From Streptomyces sp. NBC_00510 (lineage in GTDB: Bacteria > Actinomycetota > Actinomycetes > Streptomycetales > Streptomycetaceae): a stretch of 64,000 nt of DNA. Below are positions 42,170-50,761 of this stretch, piece after piece. The position numbers and the translations under genes are program-made. Location of the stretch: positions 992,001 to 1,056,000 of the forward strand of contig CP107851.1 of assembly GCA_036013505.1 (NCBI GenBank). Reading direction: 5' to 3'. The notes under the pieces were generated by a model. That model was not told the origin of the DNA. It made no database searches and worked only from the letters and a program-made list of their open reading frames with translations. Position 1 is the first letter of the stretch. Each line of letters opens with the position of its first letter.

Positions 42170-43372
42170 ATGCACAAGCCCCCGGAGCGGAGCGGGCTCG
42201 ACCCGGCCGGCCACCGTCTCCACGAAGACACCGCACGCCTCCTGGCGGCGGGCCCCGCCACCCCCGTCGAACTGCCCGAAGGCGTCCTCGCCTGGTCGGT
42301 CACCCGGTACGACGTACTGCGGCGGCTCGCCGACGACCCCCGGGTCTCCCGCGACGCGAGGCAGCACTGGCCCGGCCTCGGCGACCTGCCCCCGGACTGG
42401 CCGTTGTCGCCCTTCCTCGTCTCGCCGACGGTGCTGAACGCCCACGGTCCCGACCACCGCCGGCTGCGCGCCGTCGTGGAGCGTGCGTTCACCCCCGGGC
42501 GGACGGCCGCCCTGGGGGCGAACCTGCGGCACAGGACGGAGGCCTACCTGGAGGCACTCGGCACGCCGGGCTCCGGGCGCGTCGTCGACGTCCGCGCCCG
42601 GTACGCCCGGGTCGTCGCGTGTGAGACGCTGTGCGACCTGTTCGGCGTACCGGAGGACCGCTGGGAGCAGGCCGTCCGGGCGATGGGCGCACTGCTGGAA
42701 CCGCCCTCCGACCCCGGGGCCGCGGCCTCCGGCGCGGACGAGTCGATGGCCTTCTGGGCCGCGCTGCTCGCCGAGAAGGCACACGTGCCCGGCGACGACA
42801 TGCCGACGACCCTGGTCGAGGCCCCGGACATGACCGACGAGGAACGGCTCCTGGCCCTCGTCGTCACCGTCGCCGGGGGCGTCCCCTCGGCCACCGACCT
42901 GATCACCAACGCCGTCATCGGCCTGCTGCGCCACCCGGAACAGCTGAGGGACGTCCTCGGCGGCGCCGTGCCGTGGCAGGCGGTCGTCGAGGAGACCCTG
43001 CGCGCGGACTCCCCCGTCCGGCACATGCCGCTGCGGTACGCCGTGGAGGACATCGACCTCGGCGAAGGCGTGCTGATCCGCCGCGGTGAGCCGATCGTCA
43101 TGGGCTTCGGCGCGGGCGGCCGCGACCCGCGCAGGCACCCTGACGACACGGACGCCTTCGACGTCCGGCGGCGCGACAAGGACCACGTCGCCTTCGGCCA
43201 CGGCGTCCACCGTTGCGTCGGCGAACCGCTGGGACGGCTGGAGGCGGAGGCCGCCCTCCCCGACCTGTTCGAACGCTTCCCCGGCCTGCGGCCGGCGGTG
43301 CCGCTGGAGGACCTGCGACCCCTGCCCACCTTCGTCTTCAACGGGAGGACGGAGCTGCCGGTCCGCCTCTAG
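42170..43372 (+). CDS. Cytochrome P450
   Basis: 400 residues, soluble bacterial class. The haem-binding loop is [10 protein letters not shown] (Cys349). The K-helix ExxR is E275-T-L-R278, and the PERF-like region follows. The I-helix reads [14 protein letters not shown], so the usual acid-alcohol pair (D/E-T) used in proton delivery is absent, as in some substrate-assisted P450s. GAGGAAAGGA lies upstream of the ATG. No ferredoxin gene is adjacent unless the Cys-rich neighbour serves. The 3' end overlaps the convergent downstream gene by 35 bp. Confidence 0.93.
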   Translation: MHKPPERSGLDPAGHRLHEDTARLLAAGPATPVELPEGVLAWSVTRYDVLRRLADDPRVSRDARQHWPGLGDLPPDWPLSPFLVSPTVLNAHGPDHRRLRAVVERAFTPGRTAALGANLRHRTEAYLEALGTPGSGRVVDVRARYARVVACETLCDLFGVPEDRWEQAVRAMGALLEPPSDPGAAASGADESMAFWAALLAEKAHVPGDDMPTTLVEAPDMTDEERLLALVVTVAGGVPSATDLITNAVIGLLRHPEQLRDVLGGAVPWQAVVEETLRADSPVRHMPLRYAVEDIDLGEGVLIRRGEPIVMGFGAGGRDPRRHPDDTDAFDVRRRDKDHVAFGHGVHRCVGEPLGRLEAEAALPDLFERFPGLRPAVPLEDLRPLPTFVFNGRTELPVRL

Positions 43373-44288
43373 AGCGCGCCCGCCGCGGTCCGCGCGGTCC
43401 CCGGCGCACGCGGGCCCGTGGCGACGGTTCCCAGCGCAGGCGGACGCCGGTGAGGCGGGCGATGGCCCGCAGGTGCGGGCCGGTGTTGCCGACGTACCAG
43501 ATCCGCCGGTCCGCGTGCGGCCACGCGTAGGCCGGGACGCCGTCGTCCAGCAGGGTGGTCAGCCGGGGTTGTTCCAGCGAGGCGGCCGAGAACGCGTAGA
43601 GCTCGGACAGCCGCGGAGCGATCACCCCGTAGTCCAGCATGCGGGCGAGGGCGTGTTCGTCGAGGACGGTGTCCTCGACGGGTGTGGTGACCGGGTACTC
43701 GGGCGGGAAGGACCGGCCGAGGTCGAGGTACATCTGGACGGCCCGGTGCCGGGGATCGGCCATGAGCGGGCCGAACGCGGCCAACGGGCCGAGCGCGAGC
43801 CGGGGCCGCGCGAGCATCGCGTGCGTGAACAGGACGCGCAGCAGCGCGACGTTCATCATGAACCGCTCCACCTTCAGCTCGGTGGCGGCCAGTTCCTCGT
43901 GCTGCAGATAGCCGGCGACGATGCTGGCGTTGTGCGCGCGGTACCAGCGGTCGGGTTCCGGCGTGCGGATGAAGTCCAGCCAGAACTCGACGCTGCGGGC
44001 GCCTGGGGTGCCCGCAGCTCCGGCGGACAGCAGTTGGGCCTCGGTCTTGTCGCGCAGCAGCCGTTCGTTGACGGCCCGCCACCAGGGGCTGCCGGGCGGG
44101 GAGGCGGTCTCCGGTGCCAGTACGCCGCGGGCCAGCGACCAGCGCATGAAGCTGAGTTCGGCGTGGCCGTAGCGGTGGCGGGGTCCGGTGGCGAGGCGGT
44201 AGAACTCCCGGGCCAGCGCGTAGCGCGCGGCCGGGTCGTCGCGCACCCGCGCGACCCGTTCCCCGGCGCGTGACGCCACGTCAGCCAC
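43338..44288 (-). CDS. Conserved-looking hypothetical protein
   Basis: 316 residues, function not recognised. It is largely helical: [70 protein letters not shown]. His, Trp and Tyr are frequent ([33 protein letters not shown]). A basic Arg/Pro tail of about 25 residues lies in the overlap with the P450 gene. GTG start at 44288 with no strong ribosome site; it lies 15 nt after the stop of the SpoIIE-type gene and may be co-transcribed. A helical oxygenase-like fold is conceivable but not supported by a motif. Confidence 0.6.
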   Translation of the reverse strand: MADVASRAGERVARVRDDPAARYALAREFYRLATGPRHRYGHAELSFMRWSLARGVLAPETASPPGSPWWRAVNERLLRDKTEAQLLSAGAAGTPGARSVEFWLDFIRTPEPDRWYRAHNASIVAGYLQHEELAATELKVERFMMNVALLRVLFTHAMLARPRLALGPLAAFGPLMADPRHRAVQMYLDLGRSFPPEYPVTTPVEDTVLDEHALARMLDYGVIAPRLSELYAFSAASLEQPRLTTLLDDGVPAYAWPHADRRIWYVGNTGPHLRAIARLTGVRLRWEPSPRARVRRGPRGPRRARSRGGPAAPSSR

Positions 44289-44303
44289 GGTTGCCCGTCC
44301 GGA

Positions 44304-46847
44304 TCAAGGCCATGTGGCGCCCTCGCGGGGCCGGAGGGGTTGTTCCGACCAGATGGTCTTGCCGTCCCCCGCGTACCGAGTACCCCAGCGCTCCGCGAAC
44401 CGGGCGACGAGGAAGAGGCCGCGGCCGCCCTCGTCGGTGGTCCGGGCGTGGCGCAGGTGAGGCGAGGTGCTGCTGCCGTCGGAGACCTCGCAGATGAGCG
44501 TGCGGTCGCGGATGAGCCGCAGCCGGATGGGGCCCGAGGCGTAGCGGACGGCGTTGGTGACGAGTTCGCTGACGACGAGTTCCGTGGTGAAGGCGAGGTC
44601 GTCGAGCCCCCAGGCCGTGAGTTGCCGCGCCGCCCGGGCCCGCGCCGATGCGACCTCGGCCGGGTCCGCGGGGATGTCCCAGGAGGCGACGTGCTCGGCG
44701 TCGAGCGCGTGGGTGCGGGCCAGGAGCAGGGCCGCGTCGTCCACCGGCCGGCCGCCGGCGAAGGCGGTGGCGGCGTCGCAGAGCCCCTCCAGCGAGGTCC
44801 GCGGGCAGGCGAGGCTGTCGAGCAGGCGCCGCAGTCCCCGGCCGGCGTCGAGTGAGCGGTCCTGGATGAGGCCGTCGGTGTAGAGGGCGAGGACGCTGCC
44901 CTCCGGGACGTCGATCCGGGTGGCCTCGAAGGGCAGGCCGCCGAGGCCGAGGGGCGGGCCGCTGGGAAGCTCCACGAGGCCGGCGGCGCCGTCGGGGGTG
45001 ACGAGCACGGGTGCGGGGTGGCCGGCGCGGGCGAGGGTGCAGTGGCAGCCGACCGGGTCGTAGACGGCGTAGAGGCAGGTCGCGCCGGTCACACCGGAGG
45101 TGTCGGCGGCGTCGGCGGCGTCGGCGGATTCGTCGGCGATCCGGCTGACCATGTCGTCGAGGTGGGCGAGTACCTCGTCGGGGGCGAGGTCGATGTCCGC
45201 CAGGGTCTGCACGGCGGCCCGGAGGCGGCCCATGGTGGCGGCGGCGTGGATGCCGTGGCCGACGACGTCGCCGACGACCAGGGCGACCCGGGCGCCGGAG
45301 AGCGGCAGGACGTCGAACCAGTCGCCGCCGACGCCGGCCTCCGCGTCGGCGGGGAGGTAGCGGTAGGAGGCCTCGACGGCGTTCTGCTGCGGGAGGTCCA
45401 ACGGGAGCAGGCTGCGCTGGAGGGCGAGCGCGGCGGCGTGCTCGTGGGTGTAGCGGCGGGCGTTGTCGATGCAGACCGCGGCGTGTGCGGCGAGTTCCTC
45501 CGCGAGGACCAGGTCGTCGGGCCGGAAGGGCCCGCCGTCCCGGGAGCGCCCGAAGGTGACCGCTCCCAGGGTGGTGCCGCGCGAGCGGATGGGCACGATC
45601 ATCAGGGAGTGGACGCCGAGGGCGCGGTGGTGGGCGCTGCGGACGGGGTCGCCGGCGGTCCAGCGGGGGTCGGCCGGGTCCAGTTCCGCGACGCGCACCG
45701 AGGTGCCGTCGACGAGCGCGCGGGCCGTGGGCGACCGCCGGGGGTAGTCGCACCGGTCGCCGTGCGGGGTGGGCGGCGGGACGTCGTCAGGTGCGGAACG
45801 GTGCCCGGCGCAGCGCAGTTGGGCCACGGTGGAGGCGTCGGGCGGGCCGGGCGGGAGCTCGTCACCGCGGAGCACCGGGTCAAGGAGGTCGACGGTGACG
45901 TGGTCGGCGAGTCCGGGGACGGCGGCGTCCGCCAGTTCCTGTGCGGTGCGCGGGACGTCGAGCGTGCTGCCCATGCGCTTGCGGGCCTCGTTGAGCAGCT
46001 TCAGCTTCTGCCGGACGCGGTAGTGGTCGGTGGTGGACAGGACGATGTAGCAGGCGCCCAGCGGCTGCCCGTACTCGCTCTCCAGGCGGAAGCACGAGGT
46101 GGAGTAGGTGACCCGGTCCGGGTCGGACAGGACGTGGCCGAAGTACTCGCGGCCGGTGGAGGGGAGTCCGGTCTCCATCACCTGGCGGATCTCCGCCTCG
46201 GTGTCCGCCACGTCCAGGCCCGGCAGGACGTCCCCCAGGCACCGGCCGAGGAAGCGCTCGCGGGGAATGCCGCACAGGTGCTCCATGGCGTCGTTCACCC
46301 AGGCGAGCCGCAAGTCCGTGTCGATCATGGCCATGCCCACCGGTGCGGTGAGGGTGATGCCCTCCAGCAGGGAGCGGCTGGCGCTCGTCCACCAGCTCCG
46401 CGTCAGGTCGGCCGCGAGGATCAGCCGCAGCGAGCGGTCACCAGAGTCCTGGACGGGCAGGATCTTGACCTCCAGGTCGAGGCGGCGGCCGTCCCCGCGG
46501 CGTACGGCCTGCCGGCCCTCCCAACCCCGCGCCGAGCCGAGCCGCGTCACCAGGTCCGGCGTTCCGGCCCGGTACGCCGCGGTCCCCACCGGCGGGAAAA
46601 CGTCCGCGAGCGGCCTGCCGATCGCCTCGGGTGCCGGGCGTCCGAGAAGTCGCACGGCCCCCTCGCTCCATCCGCGCACCACCCCCGCGCCGTCGACCAC
46701 GATTACGGCGGTGCCGGGGCCCGACAGCGGGTCCGCCGCGGCGGAAGGGATTGTTGTGGGAGCACCCATGCCGGCCATCCCGTACGGCTGCGTTCCCGGC
46801 GCACGGACGCCTGATCGGACGGGGCGGGGCCGGGCTGTTTCCACCAT
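44304..46847 (-). CDS. PAS-PAS-GAF-SpoIIE phosphatase with C-terminal HATPase
   Basis: Up to 847 residues. Two PAS domains (about 35-140 and 160-265), a GAF domain (about 285-475), a SpoIIE/PP2C phosphatase domain (about 490-700) and an RsbW-like HATPase (about 715-840). The phosphatase acids are intact: GGDWFDV, VGDVVGHGIHAAATMGRL, LYTDGLIQDRS and DDAALLLART. The HATPase keeps SELVTNAVRYASGP and GRGLFLVARFAE. It probably senses signals and controls sigma-factor/anti-anti-sigma partners by dephosphorylation and binding. Start uncertain: the ATG at 46847 or in-frame ATGs at 46778 and 46769 fit. It is cytoplasmic, with no membrane segments. Confidence 0.9.
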   Translation of the reverse strand: MVETARPRPVRSGVRAPGTQPYGMAGMGAPTTIPSAAADPLSGPGTAVIVVDGAGVVRGWSEGAVRLLGRPAPEAIGRPLADVFPPVGTAAYRAGTPDLVTRLGSARGWEGRQAVRRGDGRRLDLEVKILPVQDSGDRSLRLILAADLTRSWWTSASRSLLEGITLTAPVGMAMIDTDLRLAWVNDAMEHLCGIPRERFLGRCLGDVLPGLDVADTEAEIRQVMETGLPSTGREYFGHVLSDPDRVTYSTSCFRLESEYGQPLGACYIVLSTTDHYRVRQKLKLLNEARKRMGSTLDVPRTAQELADAAVPGLADHVTVDLLDPVLRGDELPPGPPDASTVAQLRCAGHRSAPDDVPPPTPHGDRCDYPRRSPTARALVDGTSVRVAELDPADPRWTAGDPVRSAHHRALGVHSLMIVPIRSRGTTLGAVTFGRSRDGGPFRPDDLVLAEELAAHAAVCIDNARRYTHEHAAALALQRSLLPLDLPQQNAVEASYRYLPADAEAGVGGDWFDVLPLSGARVALVVGDVVGHGIHAAATMGRLRAAVQTLADIDLAPDEVLAHLDDMVSRIADESADAADAADTSGVTGATCLYAVYDPVGCHCTLARAGHPAPVLVTPDGAAGLVELPSGPPLGLGGLPFEATRIDVPEGSVLALYTDGLIQDRSLDAGRGLRRLLDSLACPRTSLEGLCDAATAFAGGRPVDDAALLLARTHALDAEHVASWDIPADPAEVASARARAARQLTAWGLDDLAFTTELVVSELVTNAVRYASGPIRLRLIRDRTLICEVSDGSSTSPHLRHARTTDEGGRGLFLVARFAERWGTRYAGDGKTIWSEQPLRPREGATWP

Positions 46848-46865
46848 ACCCGCGACCGGTGCGCC

Positions 46866-46902
46866 CGGCCCGGCCCGTGACCTGCGACGACGGGCCGGGC
46901 CG
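46866..46902 (-). terminator. Terminator of the MFS gene
   Basis: A 12-bp perfect stem (46866-46877 with 46891-46902), loop 13 nt, directly after the MFS stop at 46916 on the minus strand. Confidence 0.65.
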
Positions 46903-46915
46903 CGCCGCGCCGCGG

Positions 46916-48226
46916 TCAGACGTCCGCCGGGAACCCGGGCCCGCGGGCCGGGCCGGAGGTCGCGGCGGTCGCGGTCAGCCGACGGGTGGCGGCGGCCGGC
47001 TCCTCCGCGGGCGGTGCCGGCACCACGACGGGGGGCCTGCGGACGACGGCTCCCGAAACGACCGCCAGCAGCGCGAGCACGACCACCCCGGCCCCGTACA
47101 CCGTCGCCGTGGAGTGCAGACCGAAGGACGGCACGGCGAGCCCGGCCAGTACGGCGGGAACGCTCAGGGCCAGGTAGCTCACGACGTAGACCGAGGCGAA
47201 CAGTTCCGCCCGCTCGGTGGGCCGGGCCAGTGCCGCCAGGGAGCGGAAGGCACCCAGGAAGGCGGCGCCGAAGCCGAACCCGGCGAGACCGGTCCCGAGG
47301 AAGAACAGCGCCGTCGAGGGCCCGGCGAGGGCGAGCAGCGTGAGCCCGGTGCCCACGGCGAGCACCGCCGAGCCGCCGGTCATCATCCGCCGCGGCGTCA
47401 CGTCACGCACCACCAGCGAGGCGACGGCCGCCACGCCGAAGAGGGTCGTCACCACCAGGCCGCCGACCAGGTGGCTGCCGATGTGCAGCACCCCGGCGGT
47501 CAGGGAGGGGCCGAGGGCGAGGTAGAGACCGCCCATCGCCCAGGTGGCGACGAGGCAGGGCGTCGCCGCCAGGAAGGTCCGGCGGGCCTGGACCGGCACG
47601 GCCGCCCGGGGCCGCAGCGAGGCCCAGGCCCCGGGGCGCGGCGAGACGGGATCGGGCAGGAACAGCATCAGCGCCGCCAGCACCACGAACACGGCGGTCA
47701 GCACGACGAAGACCAGCCGGGTGGGGGCCGGGGCGTACTGCACCAGCAGACCCGCGCCCAGCGCCCCGGCGGCCAGTCCGGTGGCGGGCGCCACGGTGTT
47801 CAGCAGGGAGCCGAGGGGCGAGGTGGGCGACGGCTGCAGGTCGATCAGCCCCGCGCTGATGGCCCCGGCGGCCGCGCCCGTCGCCACGCCCTGCAGGATG
47901 CGGGCCAGGAACAGCGGTCCGACGCCGTCCGCGGTGAGGAACACGACCATGGCCGCGGCCTCGACGACCAGCGCCGCCAGGAGCACCGGCCGCCGGCCGA
48001 CGTGGTCGGACAGCCCTCCGACGGTGAGCAGCGCCACCAGCAGCGCCAGCACGTAGACCGCGAAGACCGTGGTGAGCACGATCGGCGAGAAGCCCCATTG
48101 GTGCTGGTAGACCACGTAGAGCGGGGAGGGCGCACTGGAGGCGGCCAGGAAGGCGAGCAGGGTGGCGGCCAGCAGCCAGAAGCCGACCGGACGCGGCATC
48201 CGCCTCGCGGTGCGCTGGGTGTGCAT
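46916..48226 (-). CDS. MFS transporter (probable exporter)
   Basis: 436 residues with about 12 membrane helices. The MFS loop motif reads GGLSDHVGRRPVLL between helices 2 and 3, and helix 4/5 has FLARILQGVATGAAAGAISAGLIDL. This is a drug/sugar efflux type. ATG at 48226 with CGGGAG 7 nt upstream; longer in-frame starts run through the regulatory dyads. It is divergent from an ArsR-type regulator with two GGTTC-N10-GAACC-like dyads between them, so the regulator probably represses it until an inducer appears. The substrate is unknown. Confidence 0.92.
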   Translation of the reverse strand: MHTQRTARRMPRPVGFWLLAATLLAFLAASSAPSPLYVVYQHQWGFSPIVLTTVFAVYVLALLVALLTVGGLSDHVGRRPVLLAALVVEAAAMVVFLTADGVGPLFLARILQGVATGAAAGAISAGLIDLQPSPTSPLGSLLNTVAPATGLAAGALGAGLLVQYAPAPTRLVFVVLTAVFVVLAALMLFLPDPVSPRPGAWASLRPRAAVPVQARRTFLAATPCLVATWAMGGLYLALGPSLTAGVLHIGSHLVGGLVVTTLFGVAAVASLVVRDVTPRRMMTGGSAVLAVGTGLTLLALAGPSTALFFLGTGLAGFGFGAAFLGAFRSLAALARPTERAELFASVYVVSYLALSVPAVLAGLAVPSFGLHSTATVYGAGVVVLALLAVVSGAVVRRPPVVVPAPPAEEPAAATRRLTATAATSGPARGPGFPADV

Positions 48227-48242
48227 ATCGGTACTCCCGAAC

Positions 48243-48309
48243 GGTTCCAAAAATATCGAACCATTCGAGGGTAAGCACACGCGCGTCGATTGTTCAACTA
48301 TTATCGAAC
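48243..48309. promoter_or_regulatory. Two ArsR-type dyads between MFS and regulator genes
   Basis: GGTTC-N10-GAACC at 48243-48262 and GTTC-N10-GAAC at 48292-48309. Both right halves belong to an 11-bp direct repeat TATCGAACCAT (48254-48264 and 48302-48312). The second site runs into the ATG of the regulator gene. Confidence 0.65.
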
Positions 48310-48310
48310 C

Positions 48311-48658
48311 ATGACTGGAGCCCCCCGGGAGCTGCCGCACCCCGACGCCGCGGACCTGGTGCTGACCGACGTGCTCTTCGCCCTGAGCGACCCCTCACGG
48401 CTGGAGCTGGTGCGCCGGCTGGCCGACCGTCCCCTGGAGGGGTCGGCCTGCCAGCCCGTCAACGGGGAGATCCCCAAGTCCACGCTCTCCCACCACCTCA
48501 AGACGCTCCGCGAGGCCGGGGTCGTCCGCAACGACCCGCACGGCCGGCAGCGCCTGGTCAGCCTGCGCCGCGAGGACCTGGAGCGCCGCTTCCCCGGTTT
48601 GATCACCGCCGTCCTCGACGAGCCGGGCGCCGCACCGCCGGGGCCGCTCGAGTTCTGA
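48311..48658 (+). CDS. ArsR-family regulator
   Basis: 115 residues, winged helix: LTDVLFALSDPSRLELVRRLADRPLEGSAC, then the recognition helix IPKSTLSHHLKTLREAGVV and the wing NDPHGRQRLVSLRRED. Metal-binding Cys pairs of ArsR/SmtB sensors are absent (a single Cys), so the ligand is probably not a metal. ATG at 48311 has no ribosome site and overlaps the second dyad; the transcript may be leaderless. A TTG at 48290 is an alternative. It likely represses itself and the divergent MFS gene. Confidence 0.88.
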   Translation: MTGAPRELPHPDAADLVLTDVLFALSDPSRLELVRRLADRPLEGSACQPVNGEIPKSTLSHHLKTLREAGVVRNDPHGRQRLVSLRREDLERRFPGLITAVLDEPGAAPPGPLEF

Positions 48659-48667
48659 CCGGGCGGC

Positions 48668-50557
48668 TCAGCCGGCCACCGGGGCCGTGCGCGACGCGGG
48701 CCGTGCGTCCCGGTAGAAGATGTCGATGTCGACCTCCTCGCCGCCGACGGTGACGGTGTCCCACGGACCGCTGTCCCGCAGGGTGCGCAGCGTCTCGCTC
48801 CCGAGCCTGTCCAGCTGCTCCCGCAGGGTGGTGTCGTCCGGCATCCCGGCGATGCGCGGGGCGAGCCGGTCCCGGATCGCGCGGAGCTGCTCCATGAGGG
48901 CGTCGAGGTCGGCCTCGCGGTCCGGCTTCCCGGCGGCGGACTCCTCGATGCTCCGCGCGATCTTGTCCTTGATCGCCTGGCCCACCCCGTTCTCGTCCGT
49001 GGTGATCATCGCGTTCCAGGCGCGGCTCTTGTGCCGGTACTGGAGCATCGACATCGCCGCCTCGTGCCGTACGAAGTCCGCGTCGCGCAACGGCCTGCCG
49101 CGCCAGGTGCCGCTGAGCGTACGGGCGAGCGAGACGGCCGAGGCCAGGCCGCTGTTCAGGCCGCGCCCGGGCCAGAAGTGGATGGCGTTGGCGGCGTCCC
49201 CGAGCAGGAACCCGTACGTCCCCGGGGTGGCCGCGGTCGCCGGGTGGAGGCGCGCCGTGAAACGCGGCCGCTGCACCATGTCCAGCCGGAAGGCGGTGAT
49301 CGCGGTCAGGTCCTGCTCGTCGACGTCGAAGAGCGTCAGGCCCTCCTTGACGCGCTGCCAGAGCGCCGAACCCTTGATGAGGGCGGGCAGGAAGAACGTG
49401 CTGTGGGTGGAGCAGTGGAAGTCCCCGTGGCCGTCGCGGCTCATCACGCAGGGGCGGGAGGCGATGCACTGCTCGAAGACCTGCCGCACGGGGTCGATCC
49501 CGACGACCTCCCGCGCCTCGGCGTCGGTCAGACGCATGTTCAGGAAGCCCTCGCCGCGCAGGGAGTTGAGGAGGAAGCGATTCTGCGCGACGGTCAGCAG
49601 GACCGTCATGGGGTCGGAGAGCCGCGACTTCACGCGCAGGCCCAGCACCACGTCCTGGAGGTGCTCGCCGTCGAGCGAGTAGATGGACGTGTCGGCGGTC
49701 CCGAACCTGGCGGCGAAGTGCTCACGCGTGCGGGACCGGCCGCCCTCGCAGATCGCCAGGACGTGGTCCTGGGCCACCGTCTCCTGCCGTTCGGCCGCGT
49801 CGAACCGGGCGGGCACCAGGCGGATGCGGTCGCGCTTGGCGTTGGCGAGGTCCAGCAGCGTGTCCTCGACGTAGGCGATACGTATGTTGCGCGGGTTGAA
49901 ACCGCGGATCGAGTCGGGCCCCGCGGGCCACATCTCGGTGTACGTGCCCTCGGTGAACAGCCGGGCCTGCACCTCCTCGGGCAGGTTCAGGTACTGCCGG
50001 CTCTGCACCGTCACGACCTGCTGCCGGCGGATGTTGCCCTGCCCCTCGTCCTTCCAGACGACGCGGTCCCCGTCCTGCGCCCAGCGGGCGTCGTAGACGG
50101 TGACGGAGACCCGCCGGCCCATCAGGTTCTCCAGCAGGAGCGCGAACGCCAGCCCCACCGGGCCGCCGCCCGCCACCGTCACCTTCAGCACCGGCCCGGG
50201 TTCCTCCGGTTCCGCCGGTGGCATCAGCGCCTCCAGCAGGGAGAGGTCCAGGATGGTCTCCATCGCGTCGGCGGCCTCGAAGCCGAAGGTCTCGTCGCCG
50301 ATGGAGATCTCGTCGCCCGGCTGCAGCACGTGCGACGTCACGCGCTCCCCGTTGACCCGCGTCCCGTTGCTGCTCGCCCGGTCGTAGAGCACGAACCCGT
50401 GGCCCTCGCGGCGCACCTCCGCGTGCAGACGGGAGACGCTGACGCTGGCGATCACCACCGTGTTCCCGGCCTTGCGCCCGAACGTCAGGGGCTTGTCGCC
50501 GATCCCGAACCTCTCCCCTGCCAACGAGCCTCGACGCCCGACTATCTCAGGAGGCAT
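48668..50557 (-). CDS. FHA domain-flavin monooxygenase fusion
   Basis: 629 residues. Residues 14-92 form an FHA domain with the phosphothreonine-binding set: FGRKAGNT (Gly27, Arg28), SVSRLH and SSNGTRVNG. After an acidic/Pro linker (about 95-122), an FAD-binding Rossmann motif begins (VTVAGGGPVGLAFALLL). Later comes the second FAD motif of aromatic-hydroxylase-type monooxygenases, GFLLGDAANAIHFWPGRGLNSGLASAVSLA. A helical C-terminal region of about 120 residues follows. ATG at 50557 has GAGGGA upstream; an earlier in-frame ATG lacks support. The fusion implies docking to a phosphorylated partner, or control by a Ser/Thr kinase, of an oxygenation reaction. No kinase is in the window. Soluble; substrate unknown. 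Confidence 0.88.
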   Translation of the reverse strand: MPPEIVGRRGSLAGERFGIGDKPLTFGRKAGNTVVIASVSVSRLHAEVRREGHGFVLYDRASSNGTRVNGERVTSHVLQPGDEISIGDETFGFEAADAMETILDLSLLEALMPPAEPEEPGPVLKVTVAGGGPVGLAFALLLENLMGRRVSVTVYDARWAQDGDRVVWKDEGQGNIRRQQVVTVQSRQYLNLPEEVQARLFTEGTYTEMWPAGPDSIRGFNPRNIRIAYVEDTLLDLANAKRDRIRLVPARFDAAERQETVAQDHVLAICEGGRSRTREHFAARFGTADTSIYSLDGEHLQDVVLGLRVKSRLSDPMTVLLTVAQNRFLLNSLRGEGFLNMRLTDAEAREVVGIDPVRQVFEQCIASRPCVMSRDGHGDFHCSTHSTFFLPALIKGSALWQRVKEGLTLFDVDEQDLTAITAFRLDMVQRPRFTARLHPATAATPGTYGFLLGDAANAIHFWPGRGLNSGLASAVSLARTLSGTWRGRPLRDADFVRHEAAMSMLQYRHKSRAWNAMITTDENGVGQAIKDKIARSIEESAAGKPDREADLDALMEQLRAIRDRLAPRIAGMPDDTTLREQLDRLGSETLRTLRDSGPWDTVTVGGEEVDIDIFYRDARPASRTAPVAG

Positions 50558-50761
50558 TGGTCCCTCATCTCCACGTGTCAACGAACCCCGGGGAACGCAC
50601 GCGCACAGTCCCTGGCTGCCCAACCCGCCCACCATGGGAAACACCCCCGGCACAAGACGGCGCGGAACCACCCCCCGCGCGGCCGTCACCTACGACCGCC
50701 GGGCCCTGCCACCTCCGTCATCCGTCGGATTGACGGGCCGCGGGAACGCACCCGGCGGCCG

